Assembly: GCF_013167955.1 (NCBI RefSeq)
Contig: NZ_BLWF01000003.1
Span: forward strand, 62,001 to 126,000
Reading direction: 5' to 3'
From: Thermanaeromonas sp. C210
GTDB lineage: Bacteria; Bacillota; DSM-521; Neomoorellales; Neomoorellaceae
Length of the DNA: 64,000 nt
The notes below the pieces were generated by a model, which ran no database searches, had not been told where the DNA came from, and worked only from the letters and a program-made list of their open reading frames with translations. Position 1 is the first letter of the stretch; the number at the start of each line of letters is the position of its first letter. A program made the position numbers and the translations under genes. Positions 1 through 8,103 of this stretch are shown here, piece after piece.

Positions 1-696
1 ATTATAGAGGGGGATGGAATCCGCTCTCCCATTGCCAAGTTCTTCGACCCCGGCGAACTGCAGTCCGTCAGGGAACGGATGGAGGCACGGCCAGGGGATC
101 TTCTCCTTTTCGTAGCCGATCAAGAGGAGACGGCCGCCTGCGCCCTGGGAGCCCTGCGCCTGGAAATGGGGCGGCGTCTGGGCCTGGTAGACGACGGGCG
201 GCTGGCCTTCGCCTGGGTCATCGATTTCCCCCTCCTGGAATACGACGAAGAAGAGGGACGGTATAAGGCCGTCCACCATCCCTTTACCTCGCCCCGGGAA
301 GAAGACTTGCCCCTTCTGGACCGCGAGCCGTTAAAGGCCAAGGCGCTGGCTTACGACGTCATATTGAACGGCGTAGAACTGGGCGGTGGGAGCATCCGTA
401 TTCACCGCCGGGATGTGCAGGAGAAGATGTTCGAACTCCTGGGGTTGAGGGCCGAGGAAGCGCGGGAGAAATTCGGCTTTCTCCTGGAAGCCTTTGAATA
501 CGGCGCCCCTCCCCACGGCGGCATTGCCTTTGGCCTCGACCGCATGGTTATGCTCATGGGGAGAAGGGAAACCATCCGGGACGTTATTCCCTTCCCCAAA
601 ACCCAGAGCGCTAGCTGCCTTATGACGGGTGCCCCGGGTCCCGTGGCCCCCGAGCAGCTAAAGGAGTTACACCTTACTATACGGCCGTCGAGGTAG
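1..696 (+). CDS. aspS: Aspartyl-tRNA synthetase, C-terminal part
   Basis: This is the 3' end of a class II aminoacyl-tRNA synthetase that charges tRNA-Asp (or tRNA-Asp/Asn) in the cytoplasm. The reading frame is open from base 1, so the 5' part lies outside the window. The visible 231 residues begin inside the bacterial GAD insertion (SPIAKFF) and run through the catalytic core: [16 protein letters not shown], the HHPFTSP segment, [10 protein letters not shown], and the class II motif 3 [13 protein letters not shown] with its ATP-binding arginine. The C-terminus [19 protein letters not shown] is typical of the family. It is followed by 6S RNA and tcdA, as in Bacillus subtilis, which supports the assignment. 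Whether it is discriminating or non-discriminating cannot be judged from this part. Confidence 0.96.
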   Translation: MIEGDGIRSPIAKFFDPGELQSVRERMEARPGDLLLFVADQEETAACALGALRLEMGRRLGLVDDGRLAFAWVIDFPLLEYDEEEGRYKAVHHPFTSPREEDLPLLDREPLKAKALAYDVILNGVELGGGSIRIHRRDVQEKMFELLGLRAEEAREKFGFLLEAFEYGAPPHGGIAFGLDRMVMLMGRRETIRDVIPFPKTQSASCLMTGAPGPVAPEQLKELHLTIRPSR

Positions 697-739
697 CTGC
701 GTTAGGAATACTCCGTTCCGGGTGTCAGGCCGCAGGACG

Positions 740-1194
740 TCCCCCTGGCCTTAATGCCGCCAGGGTTAGTCCGGCCTTCTCCCCAGGCCTTCGAGGGGAA
801 GCCCAGGGCAGGCTTCCCCTCCTTCCGGGGTGGGGGCCGGAGAGTTGTTGGCCGGACTTCGGAGCGGTTTTGGCCGGCCGGGACCGCCTTTTTCCCGGGA
901 AGTTAGCAACTACACGAGGGCGGCAGCTAAACCTGGGAGGTTTAGCGTGGCGGGCCGGGGAGGGAGGCCGGGGTAGGCCCGGTAGCGGAGGGAAATCCGG
1001 CGCCGAGAGCCCAGACGGAGGTGGAAGGTGGGGCCGGGACCGGGTATTTCCAGAGGGGCGGAAGCCCGGAGGGCCGGGCCTCCCCGGGAGTGTCCTAGAA
1101 TTGAGCACCAGTGTCGGTGGGCGAGGCTCACCGTGGGACCCGGAGCCAAGTCCCATCTGGCCCAAAACTGGGGCTGACTAAGCTGACTTAGCGC
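740..1194 (+). repeat. GC-rich structured intergenic element, copy A
   Basis: No convincing gene lies between aspS and the 6S promoter. The stretch is very GC-rich and full of short complementary arms. Its last 75 bp (GCGAGGCTCAC at 1121, GGAGCC at 1142, TGGCCCAAAA near 1158) match copy B (26612 onward) almost without gaps. Further upstream, TGTTGGCCGG (846) and CAGCTAAA (924) recur in the same order in copy C (minus strand, 11322 and 11262). In all three copies GCGAGG lies 74-75 bp before the -35 box of a sigma-A-type promoter. GGCTC (1125) and GAGCC (1143) can pair. The left boundary is approximate and the function is unknown. Confidence 0.5.
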
Positions 1195-1223
1195 TTGCAC
1201 TAAAGGACAGTTTGTGCTAATAT
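1195..1223 (+). promoter_or_regulatory. Sigma-A promoter of the 6S RNA gene
   Basis: TTGCAC (1195-1200) and TAATAT (1218-1223) are separated by exactly 17 bp. This predicts a transcription start near 1230, just before the 5' strand of the 6S RNA closing stem. Confidence 0.75.
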
Positions 1224-1230
1224 AGAATAC

Positions 1231-1436
1231 GCAAAGAGGATTTTGAAGTGACACCCTGCAATGCCCGTGTTAGGGCCGCATGTTGTGAGCCAACACCAAC
1301 ACTTAGGGAGCCCGGACTCTGGGCGTGGCTTGTAAGCCCCCGAGGAGGGGAAACAAAAAGCGTCCAGGAGGGCACCCACCTGCGGAGAGCGGGTTCATGA
1401 AACTGCGGCACGTCACGGCATTTGTGGGGTTTTGTA
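1231..1436 (+). ncRNA. ssrS: 6S RNA (RNA polymerase-binding regulatory RNA)
   Basis: 6S RNA binds the sigma-A RNA polymerase holoenzyme and mimics an open promoter. Three facts support it here. The position between aspS and tcdA is that of 6S-1 RNA in B. subtilis. A good promoter lies directly upstream. The two ends form a long closing stem: CCC/GGG, AATGCC (1260-1265) with GGCATT (1417-1422) and GTG/CAC. Inside it GCCGCATG (1275-1282) faces CATG...TGCGGC (1396-1409), flanking an asymmetric bubble. The length of about 200 nt fits the family, and GGGGTTTT at the end could help termination. Both ends are approximate. No covariance-model search could be run. Confidence 0.78.
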
Positions 1437-1460
1437 TTTATATGAGGTGTTTCTCAGTCT

Positions 1461-2165
1461 ATGGAAGAAACCTTCACCGCTCGAACAGAACTCTTGATAG
1501 GCATGGAAGGCCTGGCCAAGCTCTCGCGGGCCCGGGTGGCGGTGATAGGCCTGGGCGGCGTAGGCTCCTTTGCCGCCGAAGCCCTGGCCCGGGCCGGGGT
1601 GGGATACTTGGAACTGGTGGACTACGACTACATAGTACCCAGCAACATCAACCGGCAACTTCATGCCCTCCATTCCACCCTAGGGCAGCCCAAAGTCCTG
1701 GTCATGGCCCGCCGCCTGAAGGATATCAACCCCCGCCTGACGGTGGTACCCCGGCAGGAGCGCTACGCCCCGGACACAGGCCACCTCTTCGTCCGCCGGG
1801 ACCTAGACTACCTGGTGGATGCCATTGACACCGTGCGGGATAAAGTGGATCTACTGGCCCGGGCCTACAGCAGTGGAATGCGGATCGTTTCCAGTATGGG
1901 TGCGGGCAACCGCCTCGACCCGACGGCCTTGGAAGTGGCGGATATTTCCGCTACTAGGGGCTGCCCTTTAGCCAGGGTCGTTCGCCGACAGCTCCGCCGG
2001 CGAGGCATCGAAGGCGGGATAAAGGTGGTGTATTCCCAAGAAGCGCCCCGGAGGACTTCCGGCGGCGCCTCTCAAGGTAGTCGGCCGCCGGGCAGCATAT
2101 CCTTTGTACCCTCGGTGGCCGGTCTGATCTTGGCCAGCATTGTAGTGCGGGAACTGCTGGAGTAA
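1461..2165 (+). CDS. tcdA: tRNA threonylcarbamoyladenosine dehydratase
   Basis: This E1/MoeB/ThiF-like enzyme uses ATP to cyclise t6A37 of tRNA to the ct6A hydantoin form. The 234 residues carry the nucleotide-binding loop VIGLGGVGSFAAEALARAG (about 28-46), the acidic LVDYDYIVPSNINRQ segment that holds the adenylating arginine, the DAIDTVRDKVDLL region and a C-terminal SFVPSVAGLILAS helix. GAGGTG at 1444-1449 is the ribosome site. The position behind 6S RNA matches yrvM of B. subtilis. The activating-site cysteine typical of ubiquitin E1 enzymes is not needed in this family. Confidence is high from sequence and synteny together. Confidence 0.93.
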   Translation: MEETFTARTELLIGMEGLAKLSRARVAVIGLGGVGSFAAEALARAGVGYLELVDYDYIVPSNINRQLHALHSTLGQPKVLVMARRLKDINPRLTVVPRQERYAPDTGHLFVRRDLDYLVDAIDTVRDKVDLLARAYSSGMRIVSSMGAGNRLDPTALEVADISATRGCPLARVVRRQLRRRGIEGGIKVVYSQEAPRRTSGGASQGSRPPGSISFVPSVAGLILASIVVRELLE

Positions 2166-2184
2166 AGGGGAAAGGGGAAGGGTC

Positions 2185-2457
2185 GTGAGCTCCTATGCGG
2201 TGGTGAAAGACGATATTCTTCTGCGGCTGCGCAAGGTCGAGGGTCAGGTCAAGGGATTGCAGCGCATGGTGGAAGAGAATAAATACTGCGTAGATGTTTT
2301 GGTGCAGATCGCAGCCGCCCGGGCAGCCTTGAAGACGGTGGGGACCATGATCATCGAGCAGCACGTGCGCGGATGCGTGCGCAATGCCCTCGCCCGGGAG
2401 AGGGGAGACGAAATAATAGACGAATTGATTGACGTCCTCAACCGGTTTATGGCCTAG
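2185..2457 (+). CDS. csoR: CsoR/RcnR-family metal-sensing repressor
   Basis: This is an all-helical DUF156 repressor of 90 residues with a GTG start. The family hallmark RLRKVEGQVKGLQRMVEE lies near the N-terminus. The copper-binding triad of CsoR is present as Cys35, His60 and Cys64 (KYC and EQHVRGC), which favours a Cu(I) sensor over the persulfide sensor CstR, which lacks the histidine. No copper exporter or chaperone gene is adjacent, so the target is unknown. The stop codon overlaps the end of the convergent rarA gene by 4 bp. A role in sensing sulfur species cannot be excluded from sequence alone. Confidence 0.85.
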   Translation: MSSYAVVKDDILLRLRKVEGQVKGLQRMVEENKYCVDVLVQIAAARAALKTVGTMIIEQHVRGCVRNALARERGDEIIDELIDVLNRFMA

Positions 2458-3788
2458 CCGTCCTTTAGCTTTCCCCTGCACCGCTGTTGCCAGGCGCGGC
2501 TGAGCTCTCCCTCCTTACCGTACGGAGAGGGTACATAAAAGGTTCTGCCTTCTAAAGAGGTCGGCAGGTAGCGCTGTTCCACCCAGCCGTTGGGATAATT
2601 ATGGGGGTACTTATACCCCCGGCCGTGACCCAGAGCGGCTGCCCCTGGATAACTGGCGTCCCGCAGGTGCCGGGGTACGGGGGAAGCCTCTTCTTTTTCT
2701 ACGGCGTCCAGGGCTGCGTCGATGGCCTTAATGACGGAATTACTCTTGGGCGCCAGGGCTAAGTAAAGGGTGGCCTCGGCCAGGATGAGGCGTCCTTCGG
2801 GCAATCCTACCCGCTCCACGGCCTGGGCGGCGGAGGTGGCCACCAACAGGGCCATGGGATCGGCCAGGCCTATATCTTCAGCCGCATGGACCATGAGCCG
2901 GCGGGCTAGGAAGGCAGGATCCTCGCCGGCATAGATCATGCGGGCCAGCCAGTAGATGGCAGCGTCCGGGTCGGAACCGCGGATGCTTTTGATCCAGGCC
3001 GATACTACATCGTAGTGCTGGTCGCCGTCGCGATCGTATAGGAGGGCTTTTTTCTGGGCGGCTTCTTCGGCTACGGCCAGGGTAACCCGGCGCCGGCCGT
3101 CGTCCGAGGGCGGAGTAGTTAGGGCGGCGAATTCAAGGGCGTTCAGGGCGACGCGGGCGTCGCCGTTGGCCAGCCGGGCAAAGTGCCTGAGGGCGGCCTC
3201 CTCGACCTCCAGGTTCATGGATCCCAGCCCCCGTTCCCCGTCCTCCAGGGCCCGCCGTAAAAGCTTCAGTATATCCTCCTCCCGCAGGGGCTCCAAACGG
3301 ACGATGCGGGACCGGGAGCGCAGGGCCGGGTTGACGGTGAACATGGGGTTTTCCACTGTAGCGCCGATAAGGGTTATAAGGCCCTCCTCCACGTGGGGGA
3401 GCAGGGCGTCCTGAATGTTTTTGGCCCAGCGGTGTATCTCGTCTACGAAAATAAGGGTCCTTTGGCGGTAATAAACATGTCTCTCTTTAGCCGCGGCAAC
3501 CACCCGGCGGATGTCGCTTATGCCGTCCAGGGCCCCGTGGAGGGATTCAAAATGGGCCCTGGTCATATCGGCTATGATGTGGGCCAGGGTGGTTTTGCCG
3601 GTGCCCGGAGGTCCCCAGAGGATAAGGGAGGTCAGGCTGTCGTTTTCAATGGCCCGGCGGAGCAGGGTGCCGGGGCCGATGACCGCTTCCTGGCCTACGA
3701 ATTCGTCCAGGGTTCGGGGCCGCATCCGGACGGCCAGCGGGGCCTTCGCCCGTAGTTCGTCCCTGGCGGCCTGTTCGAAGAGATTCAT
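2454..3788 (-). CDS. rarA: Replication-associated AAA+ ATPase RarA/MgsA
   Basis: This 444-residue clamp-loader-like ATPase acts on stalled replication forks and single-stranded DNA gaps. Visible motifs are RPRTLDEFVGQE, Walker A GPPGTGKTT, Walker B LIFVDEIHRW, sensor 1 GATVENPMF and the family C-terminal region with DAAIYWLARMIYAGEDP and YPHNYPNGWVEQRYLP. It equals yrvN of B. subtilis, which occupies the same place in the backbone. It is transcribed against its neighbours, and the region 3790-3970 separates it from the divergent iscR promoter. Length and motifs are complete. Confidence 0.93.
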   Translation of the reverse strand: MNLFEQAARDELRAKAPLAVRMRPRTLDEFVGQEAVIGPGTLLRRAIENDSLTSLILWGPPGTGKTTLAHIIADMTRAHFESLHGALDGISDIRRVVAAAKERHVYYRQRTLIFVDEIHRWAKNIQDALLPHVEEGLITLIGATVENPMFTVNPALRSRSRIVRLEPLREEDILKLLRRALEDGERGLGSMNLEVEEAALRHFARLANGDARVALNALEFAALTTPPSDDGRRRVTLAVAEEAAQKKALLYDRDGDQHYDVVSAWIKSIRGSDPDAAIYWLARMIYAGEDPAFLARRLMVHAAEDIGLADPMALLVATSAAQAVERVGLPEGRLILAEATLYLALAPKSNSVIKAIDAALDAVEKEEASPVPRHLRDASYPGAAALGHGRGYKYPHNYPNGWVEQRYLPTSLEGRTFYVPSPYGKEGELSRAWQQRCRGKLKDG

Positions 3789-3941
3789 AGCGAGTCCCTC
3801 GGAAGCTATAAGTTTGGCTTATTTTATTATATCACGGGCCATACCGAAGACCAATGTTGCTCCCGCCTGAGTTTACCCTGCATCTCGGCGGACGCATAAA
3901 AGGGCAGGATTCATGGAAATTTAATAAAGTATAGTATATCG

Positions 3942-3982
3942 CTCGGTTTTACCTTGACAATATCCGAGTAGATTGCTAAGAT
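3942..3982 (+). promoter_or_regulatory. iscR promoter with overlapping inverted repeat
   Basis: TTGACA (3954-3959) and TAAGAT (3977-3982) are 17 bp apart. CTCGG (3942-3946) and CCGAG (3964-3968) form an inverted repeat that brackets the -35 box. This is the expected layout for autorepression by the Rrf2/IscR product of the first gene. The operator role is an inference. Confidence 0.55.
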
Positions 3983-4026
3983 ATAAACTACGGAAGCAAA
4001 GAAAAAGACAGGGGGGTGAGGGCATC

Positions 4027-4476
4027 GTGAAATTCTCCACCAGAGGGGAATACGGCCTGCGGGCCATGTTCGACCTAGCCCAGCGTTACGGCGAAGGGCC
4101 CATCTCCCTGAAAAGTGTAGCGGAACGCCAGGATATCTCCGAACACTACCTGGAACAGCTCATTGCCGCTTTGCGTAAAGCGGGGTTGGTGCGCAGCGTC
4201 CGCGGCGCCCAGGGAGGATACACCCTGTCCAAGGACCCCTCGGAAATTAAGGTGGGGGACATTATCCGCGTATTGGAAGGGCCTATTGCTCCCATGGATT
4301 GCGTTAAAGAAGAGGGGGAATGCTGTTCCCGGGCCGAAAGCTGCGTAGCCCGTACCATATGGGAAAAGGTGCGGGATAGCGTGAGCGGTGTCTTAGATTC
4401 CATTACGTTGGAAGACATGGTCATAGAGGCCAACAAGTTGCAGGAGAGTAATAACAATTACATGTACTATATCTAA
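4027..4476 (+). CDS. iscR: Rrf2-family Fe-S regulator IscR
   Basis: This winged-helix regulator of iron-sulfur cluster synthesis has 149 residues from the GTG at 4027, which is preceded by the site GGGGGGTGAG. A longer frame exists upstream, but the family begins at KFSTRGEYGLRAMFDLA. The HTH segment is ISEHYLEQLIAALRKAGLVRSVRG. Cysteines in CVKEEGECC and SRAESCV resemble the three [2Fe-2S] ligands of IscR, with spacings of 6 and 5 residues. CymR of Bacillus, the gene in the equivalent position, lacks such cysteines, and here iscS and iscU follow directly. This favours an Fe-S sensor over a cysteine-metabolism sensor. Autoregulation is likely from the palindrome over its promoter. Confidence 0.85.
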   Translation: MKFSTRGEYGLRAMFDLAQRYGEGPISLKSVAERQDISEHYLEQLIAALRKAGLVRSVRGAQGGYTLSKDPSEIKVGDIIRVLEGPIAPMDCVKEEGECCSRAESCVARTIWEKVRDSVSGVLDSITLEDMVIEANKLQESNNNYMYYI

Positions 4477-4499
4477 ATTTCGGGGAAACAGGTGAGACC

Positions 4500-5666
4500 A
4501 TGCGACGGGTTTACCTTGACCACAGTGCTACGACGCCGGTGCGGCCGGAGGTACTGGAGGAAATGCTTCCCTTTCTGAAGGAGGAATTCGGCAACCCCTC
4601 CACCATTTACGGTTGGGGCCGCCAGGCCAAAAAGGCCCTTGAAGAGGCCCGGGCCCGGGTAGCGGCCCTTATCGGAGCCCAGCCGGAGGAAATCATCTTT
4701 ACCAGCGGGGGTACCGAGGCCGATAATATGGCCCTCATCGGCGCTGCCTACGCCAATCAAAAGAAGGGGAAGCATATCATTACTTCCAGCATTGAACACC
4801 ATGCCGTTTTGGATACGGCCCAGTATTTGATGCGCCAGGGCTTCAAAGTGACCTTTCTACCCGTAACACCGGAAGGGCTGGTGCGGGTAGAAGACGTTCT
4901 CCAGGCCATTACCGACGAGACTATTCTGATCAGTATCATGCACGTTAACAACGAAGTGGGCACCATTCAGCCCATCCGGGAAATCGGCAGGGTGGCGCGG
5001 GAAAAGGGTATTATTTTCCACACCGATGCCGTGCAGAGCGTGGGCAAAATACCGGTCAATGTTCAGGATTTAAATGTCGATCTTTTAACCGCCTCGGCCC
5101 ATAAGATTTACGGTCCTAAAGGGGTAGGGTGCCTTTACGTCCGCAAAGGAACCCGCATCCAGCCCCTGTTGCACGGTGGCGGGCAGGAGCGCAAGCGCAG
5201 GGCGGGGACGGAGAATGTGCCCGGCATCGTGGGTTTCGGCAAGGCGGCCGAATTGGCCGGGAAGGAACTGGAGAGCGAAGGGCGCAGGTTAAGGGCGTTG
5301 CGGGATAAACTAATTGACGGCGTACTGGCTAGTATCGAGGAAACCCGGCTGAACGGTGACCGGGAGCAAAGATCCCCCATCAATGCCAACTTCAGCTTCC
5401 GTTACGTGGAAGGAGAATCCATCCTTCTCAGCCTGGATATGAAGGGAATAGCCGCCTCCAGCGGTTCGGCCTGTACTTCGGGGTCCCTGGACCCATCCCA
5501 TGTTCTCCTGGCCATGGGTATCCCCCATGAAATCGCCCATGGTTCGGTGCGCATGACTCTGGGTCGGGATAATACGGAAGAGGATATCGACTATGTCCTG
5601 GAAGTGCTCCCGGAGATCATCGAGCGTCTGCGCTCCATGTCTCCTTTGTACAACAAGGGGAAGTAG
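4500..5666 (+). CDS. iscS: Cysteine desulfurase IscS
   Basis: This PLP enzyme takes sulfur from L-cysteine as a persulfide for Fe-S clusters and thiolated tRNA. The 388 residues contain the substrate region YLDHSATTPVRPEVLEEM, the PLP contact TSGGTEADNMA and HTDAVQSVGK, the Schiff-base lysine in SAHKIYGPKG and the mobile loop with the catalytic cysteine in SSGSACTSG. It lies 23 bp after iscR and is followed by iscU and mnmA, so it can feed both the scaffold protein and tRNA 2-thiouridylation. Length and all key residues are intact. Confidence 0.96.
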   Translation: MRRVYLDHSATTPVRPEVLEEMLPFLKEEFGNPSTIYGWGRQAKKALEEARARVAALIGAQPEEIIFTSGGTEADNMALIGAAYANQKKGKHIITSSIEHHAVLDTAQYLMRQGFKVTFLPVTPEGLVRVEDVLQAITDETILISIMHVNNEVGTIQPIREIGRVAREKGIIFHTDAVQSVGKIPVNVQDLNVDLLTASAHKIYGPKGVGCLYVRKGTRIQPLLHGGGQERKRRAGTENVPGIVGFGKAAELAGKELESEGRRLRALRDKLIDGVLASIEETRLNGDREQRSPINANFSFRYVEGESILLSLDMKGIAASSGSACTSGSLDPSHVLLAMGIPHEIAHGSVRMTLGRDNTEEDIDYVLEVLPEIIERLRSMSPLYNKGK

Positions 5667-5705
5667 GCCGGGAGGTTATTTGAGGTCGGTAAGGAGTGAG
5701 TGGAA

Positions 5706-6095
5706 ATGTACAGCGAAAAAGTGATGGAACATTTCACCAATCCCCGCAACGTAGGGGAGATCCCGGACGCCGATGGTGTCGGGCAGGTAGGCAATCCCGT
5801 ATGCGGAGACATCATGCGCCTTTTCATTAAAGTAGAAAACGGTGTAATAAAAGATGCCAAGTTCAAGACCTTCGGCTGCGGGGCGGCCATTGCCACCAGC
5901 AGCATGCTCACCGAGATGGTCAAGGGCAAGACGCTGGAGGAGGCCATGCGAATAACCAATAAAGACGTGGCCGAGGCCCTCCACGGCCTGCCCACCCAGA
6001 AGATGCATTGTTCGAATTTGGCTGCCGATGCCCTGCATAAGGCCATAGAAGATTACGAGAAGAGGAACCACAAGGGCGGTGACGTAACTGGCTAA
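5706..6095 (+). CDS. iscU: Iron-sulfur cluster scaffold IscU
   Basis: This cytoplasmic scaffold protein assembles Fe-S clusters from sulfur supplied by IscS. The three ligand cysteines are visible in [20 protein letters not shown] and [12 protein letters not shown], with the aspartate of the first motif conserved. I start it at ATG 5706, with AAGGAG (5691-5696) at normal distance; a GTG at 5700 is too close to the site. The product has about 129 residues. The pair iscS-iscU behind iscR is the minimal ISC system common in Clostridia. Confidence 0.94.
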   Translation: MYSEKVMEHFTNPRNVGEIPDADGVGQVGNPVCGDIMRLFIKVENGVIKDAKFKTFGCGAAIATSSMLTEMVKGKTLEEAMRITNKDVAEALHGLPTQKMHCSNLAADALHKAIEDYEKRNHKGGDVTG

Positions 6096-6105
6096 AGGCA
6101 AGGTT

Positions 6106-7188
6106 ATGGTGGCCATGAGCGGCGGGGTGGACAGTTCTACGGCCGCCGCCTTACTTAAGGACCAGGGTTACGAGGTCATCGGAGTTACCATGCAGATCTG
6201 GCCTGCGGATGCCCCTCCACCACCGGGGGAAACGGGATGTTGTTCTTTAAGTGCCGTAGAGGATGCCCGGCGGGTAGCTGCCCTTCTGGGCATTCCTCAT
6301 TATGTGCTTAATTTCCGCGATATGTTTGGAGAAAAGGTCATTGATTACTTCGTGGAAGATTACCTTCACGGGCGCACCCCTAACCCCTGCGTGGCCTGCA
6401 ACCGGTTCATTAAATTCGATGGGCTTCTGCGCAAGGCCCTGGCTCTGGGTATGGATTATGTAGCTACGGGCCATTATGCCCGCGTATGGTACGACGAGAA
6501 GCGGGGGCGTTATCTCCTGGCCAAAGGTCGCGACGCCACCAAGGATCAAAGCTACTTTTTGTACACCTTTACCCAGGAACAGCTGGCCCACACCCTGCTA
6601 CCCCTGGGAGACTACACCAAGGCTGAGGTGCGGGCCATGGCGGAACGTTATGGCTTGCCCGTGGCCCACAAGCCCGAGTCCCAGGAAATCTGTTTTGTTA
6701 CTACCGGTGACTACCGGCAGTTCATCCGCCAGAGGGCCCGGGTACCCATCCGGCCGGGCCCCATTCTGGATACGGGGGGACGAGTTATAGGCCGGCACCG
6801 GGGCCTGCCCTATTATACCGTAGGCCAGCGGCGGGGCCTGGGCCTGGCGGCGGGGCGGCCCCTGTTTGTGGTGGCCCTGGATCCCAGACGTAATGCCGTA
6901 ATCGTGGGGGAGGAAGAAGAACTTTTTAAACCCGCTCTAACGTCGGGAGACAATAACTATATTCTATGGGCTGAACCGCCGCCGGAGGCGGAGGTTACCG
7001 TTAAAATCCGCTACCGGGCCCCCGAGGTACCGGCCCTCCTCCAGGCCGGTGGTGGGGGGCGGGCCCGGATAGTATTTAAGGAACCGCAGCGAGCGGTAAC
7101 TCCTGGACAGGCGGTGGTTTATTACGTGGGTGAGCTGGTAGCAGGGGGAGGAACCATCCTGGCCCCGTGGGAGGAGGATGCGTCCTGA
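6106..7188 (+). CDS. mnmA: tRNA-specific 2-thiouridylase MnmA
   Basis: MnmA adenylates and thiolates U34 of tRNA-Glu, -Gln and -Lys, with sulfur coming from IscS. The 360 residues show the PP-loop [14 protein letters not shown], the catalytic cysteine in [12 protein letters not shown], the second cysteine in ESQEICFV, and [12 protein letters not shown]. The start is uncertain. ATG 6106 leaves an unusually short leader before the PP-loop. Six codons upstream in frame a CTG (6088), inside the end of iscU, would restore the usual K-V-MVAMSGG beginning. The gene therefore probably overlaps or touches iscU and is translationally coupled to it. Confidence 0.94.
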   Translation: MVAMSGGVDSSTAAALLKDQGYEVIGVTMQIWPADAPPPPGETGCCSLSAVEDARRVAALLGIPHYVLNFRDMFGEKVIDYFVEDYLHGRTPNPCVACNRFIKFDGLLRKALALGMDYVATGHYARVWYDEKRGRYLLAKGRDATKDQSYFLYTFTQEQLAHTLLPLGDYTKAEVRAMAERYGLPVAHKPESQEICFVTTGDYRQFIRQRARVPIRPGPILDTGGRVIGRHRGLPYYTVGQRRGLGLAAGRPLFVVALDPRRNAVIVGEEEELFKPALTSGDNNYILWAEPPPEAEVTVKIRYRAPEVPALLQAGGGGRARIVFKEPQRAVTPGQAVVYYVGELVAGGGTILAPWEEDAS

Positions 7189-7247
7189 AGCGGGCGCATT
7201 TTTCACGCCCGCCCGGGCAATAATATCGGTTGAGCGAGGGGATTTTC

Positions 7248-7724
7248 TTGCCCAGAGGGAGAGAGTTGGTGGGTCTGCCCGTAGTCAGCCTGGAGGCCGG
7301 CGAAGAGCTGGGACGGGTACACGACCTGGTTTGGGATGTCGCCACTTACGGCCTGTCGGGCGTCGTCCTTACCTCCAACGGGCTTCGGAAGGGCCCCCGG
7401 TTCCTCAAGGCCAAAAAAATAAGGAATCCGGGACCCCAGGCCTTGACGGTGGACAGCAGCGCTTGCTTGGAGGACACCGTACCCGGGGAGAGCCTGCGCT
7501 GGAGGGAGTTTAAAGGGAGGAGGGTCCTCGATGCCGGGGGACGCGAACTCGGACTCTTGGAAGATGTGGAGGTGGAATGGCCCTCCGGCCGCATTGTGGC
7601 CCTGGAACTATCCCAGGGCTTGGTGAACGATCTCCTCGAGGGCCGTCGAACAATAGATGCCGCGGGCTGTTCCATTACATGGGGACCCGATGTGGTCATC
7701 CTTCATACGGGAGGTGGAGTGTAA
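7248..7724 (+). CDS. PRC-barrel domain protein
   Basis: The product has about 158 residues and two PRC-barrel-like halves: GRELVGLPVVSLEAGEELGRV at the start and GRRVLDAGGRELGLLEDVEV in the middle. Such barrels occur in RNA-processing and photosynthetic proteins. The Firmicute YrrD family, found at this place in the backbone, has no settled function. I take TTG 7248 as start because GCGAGGGG lies 6-13 bases before it; a TTG at 7230 has no ribosome site. The gene is followed after one base by a zinc-ribbon gene, so they are probably cotranslated. Confidence 0.75.
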   Translation: MPRGRELVGLPVVSLEAGEELGRVHDLVWDVATYGLSGVVLTSNGLRKGPRFLKAKKIRNPGPQALTVDSSACLEDTVPGESLRWREFKGRRVLDAGGRELGLLEDVEVEWPSGRIVALELSQGLVNDLLEGRRTIDAAGCSITWGPDVVILHTGGGV

Positions 7725-7725
7725 T

Positions 7726-7884
7726 TTGCCTACTTGTCCTGTCTGCGGCGGTAAAGCCGTGGGGCGCGTGGGGGTGGACCAGTACTACTGCTGGGACTGT
7801 CTCCTGGAATTCAACGGTCGCAATGAAGTCTTCGCCATTGCCGAAGACGGTACCCTAGTTGCCTACGACCACCGGGGGGGCTAA
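7726..7884 (+). CDS. Small zinc-ribbon protein
   Basis: This protein of 52 residues starts at TTG 7726, behind the site GGGAGGTGG. It contains CPVCGGK and YYCWDCLLEF, a four-cysteine zinc ribbon, followed by a short beta-rich tail. It starts one base after the stop of the PRC-barrel gene. Its function is unknown; such ribbons bind nucleic acid or proteins. The cysteine pairs and the good ribosome site make it a real gene. Confidence 0.7.
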   Translation: MPTCPVCGGKAVGRVGVDQYYCWDCLLEFNGRNEVFAIAEDGTLVAYDHRGG

Positions 7885-7890
7885 AAACCT

Positions 7891-8073
7891 ATGCTGCGGC
7901 GAGGATTCTGGGGAGGGCTGCTAGCAGGGGCGGTAGTAGGTTTTTTTGTAGGGTTGATGTCCCACCCGGCTCAATCCGCCGAAGAGCCCCGGCCGCCTGC
8001 CGATGCAGCCAGCGGAACCGAGGATGGTCGTCCTAGGCGGTTGGGCGGTGTCGTTCGTTATCGTAGGAACTGA
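7891..8073 (+). CDS. Small membrane-anchored protein
   Basis: This short frame of 60 residues starts 7 bases after the zinc-ribbon gene. The N-terminus GFWGGLLAGAVVGFFVGLM is a glycine-rich transmembrane helix of the YtxH type, followed by a polar, proline- and arginine-rich tail. I recognise no family with certainty. The location directly ahead of the AI-2E permease and the clear membrane helix support it. The low-complexity tail leaves room for doubt. Confidence 0.5.
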   Translation: MLRRGFWGGLLAGAVVGFFVGLMSHPAQSAEEPRPPADAASGTEDGRPRRLGGVVRYRRN

Positions 8074-8103
8074 ACTCGGGACCTGCTGGGTGAAGATTTT
8101 GCC

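Noticed and set aside
725-1181. Frames of 103-146 codons on both strands before the 6S gene
   Set aside because: Pro/Arg/Gly-rich translations from extremely GC-rich structured DNA, without good ribosome sites. The repeat element explains the region better.
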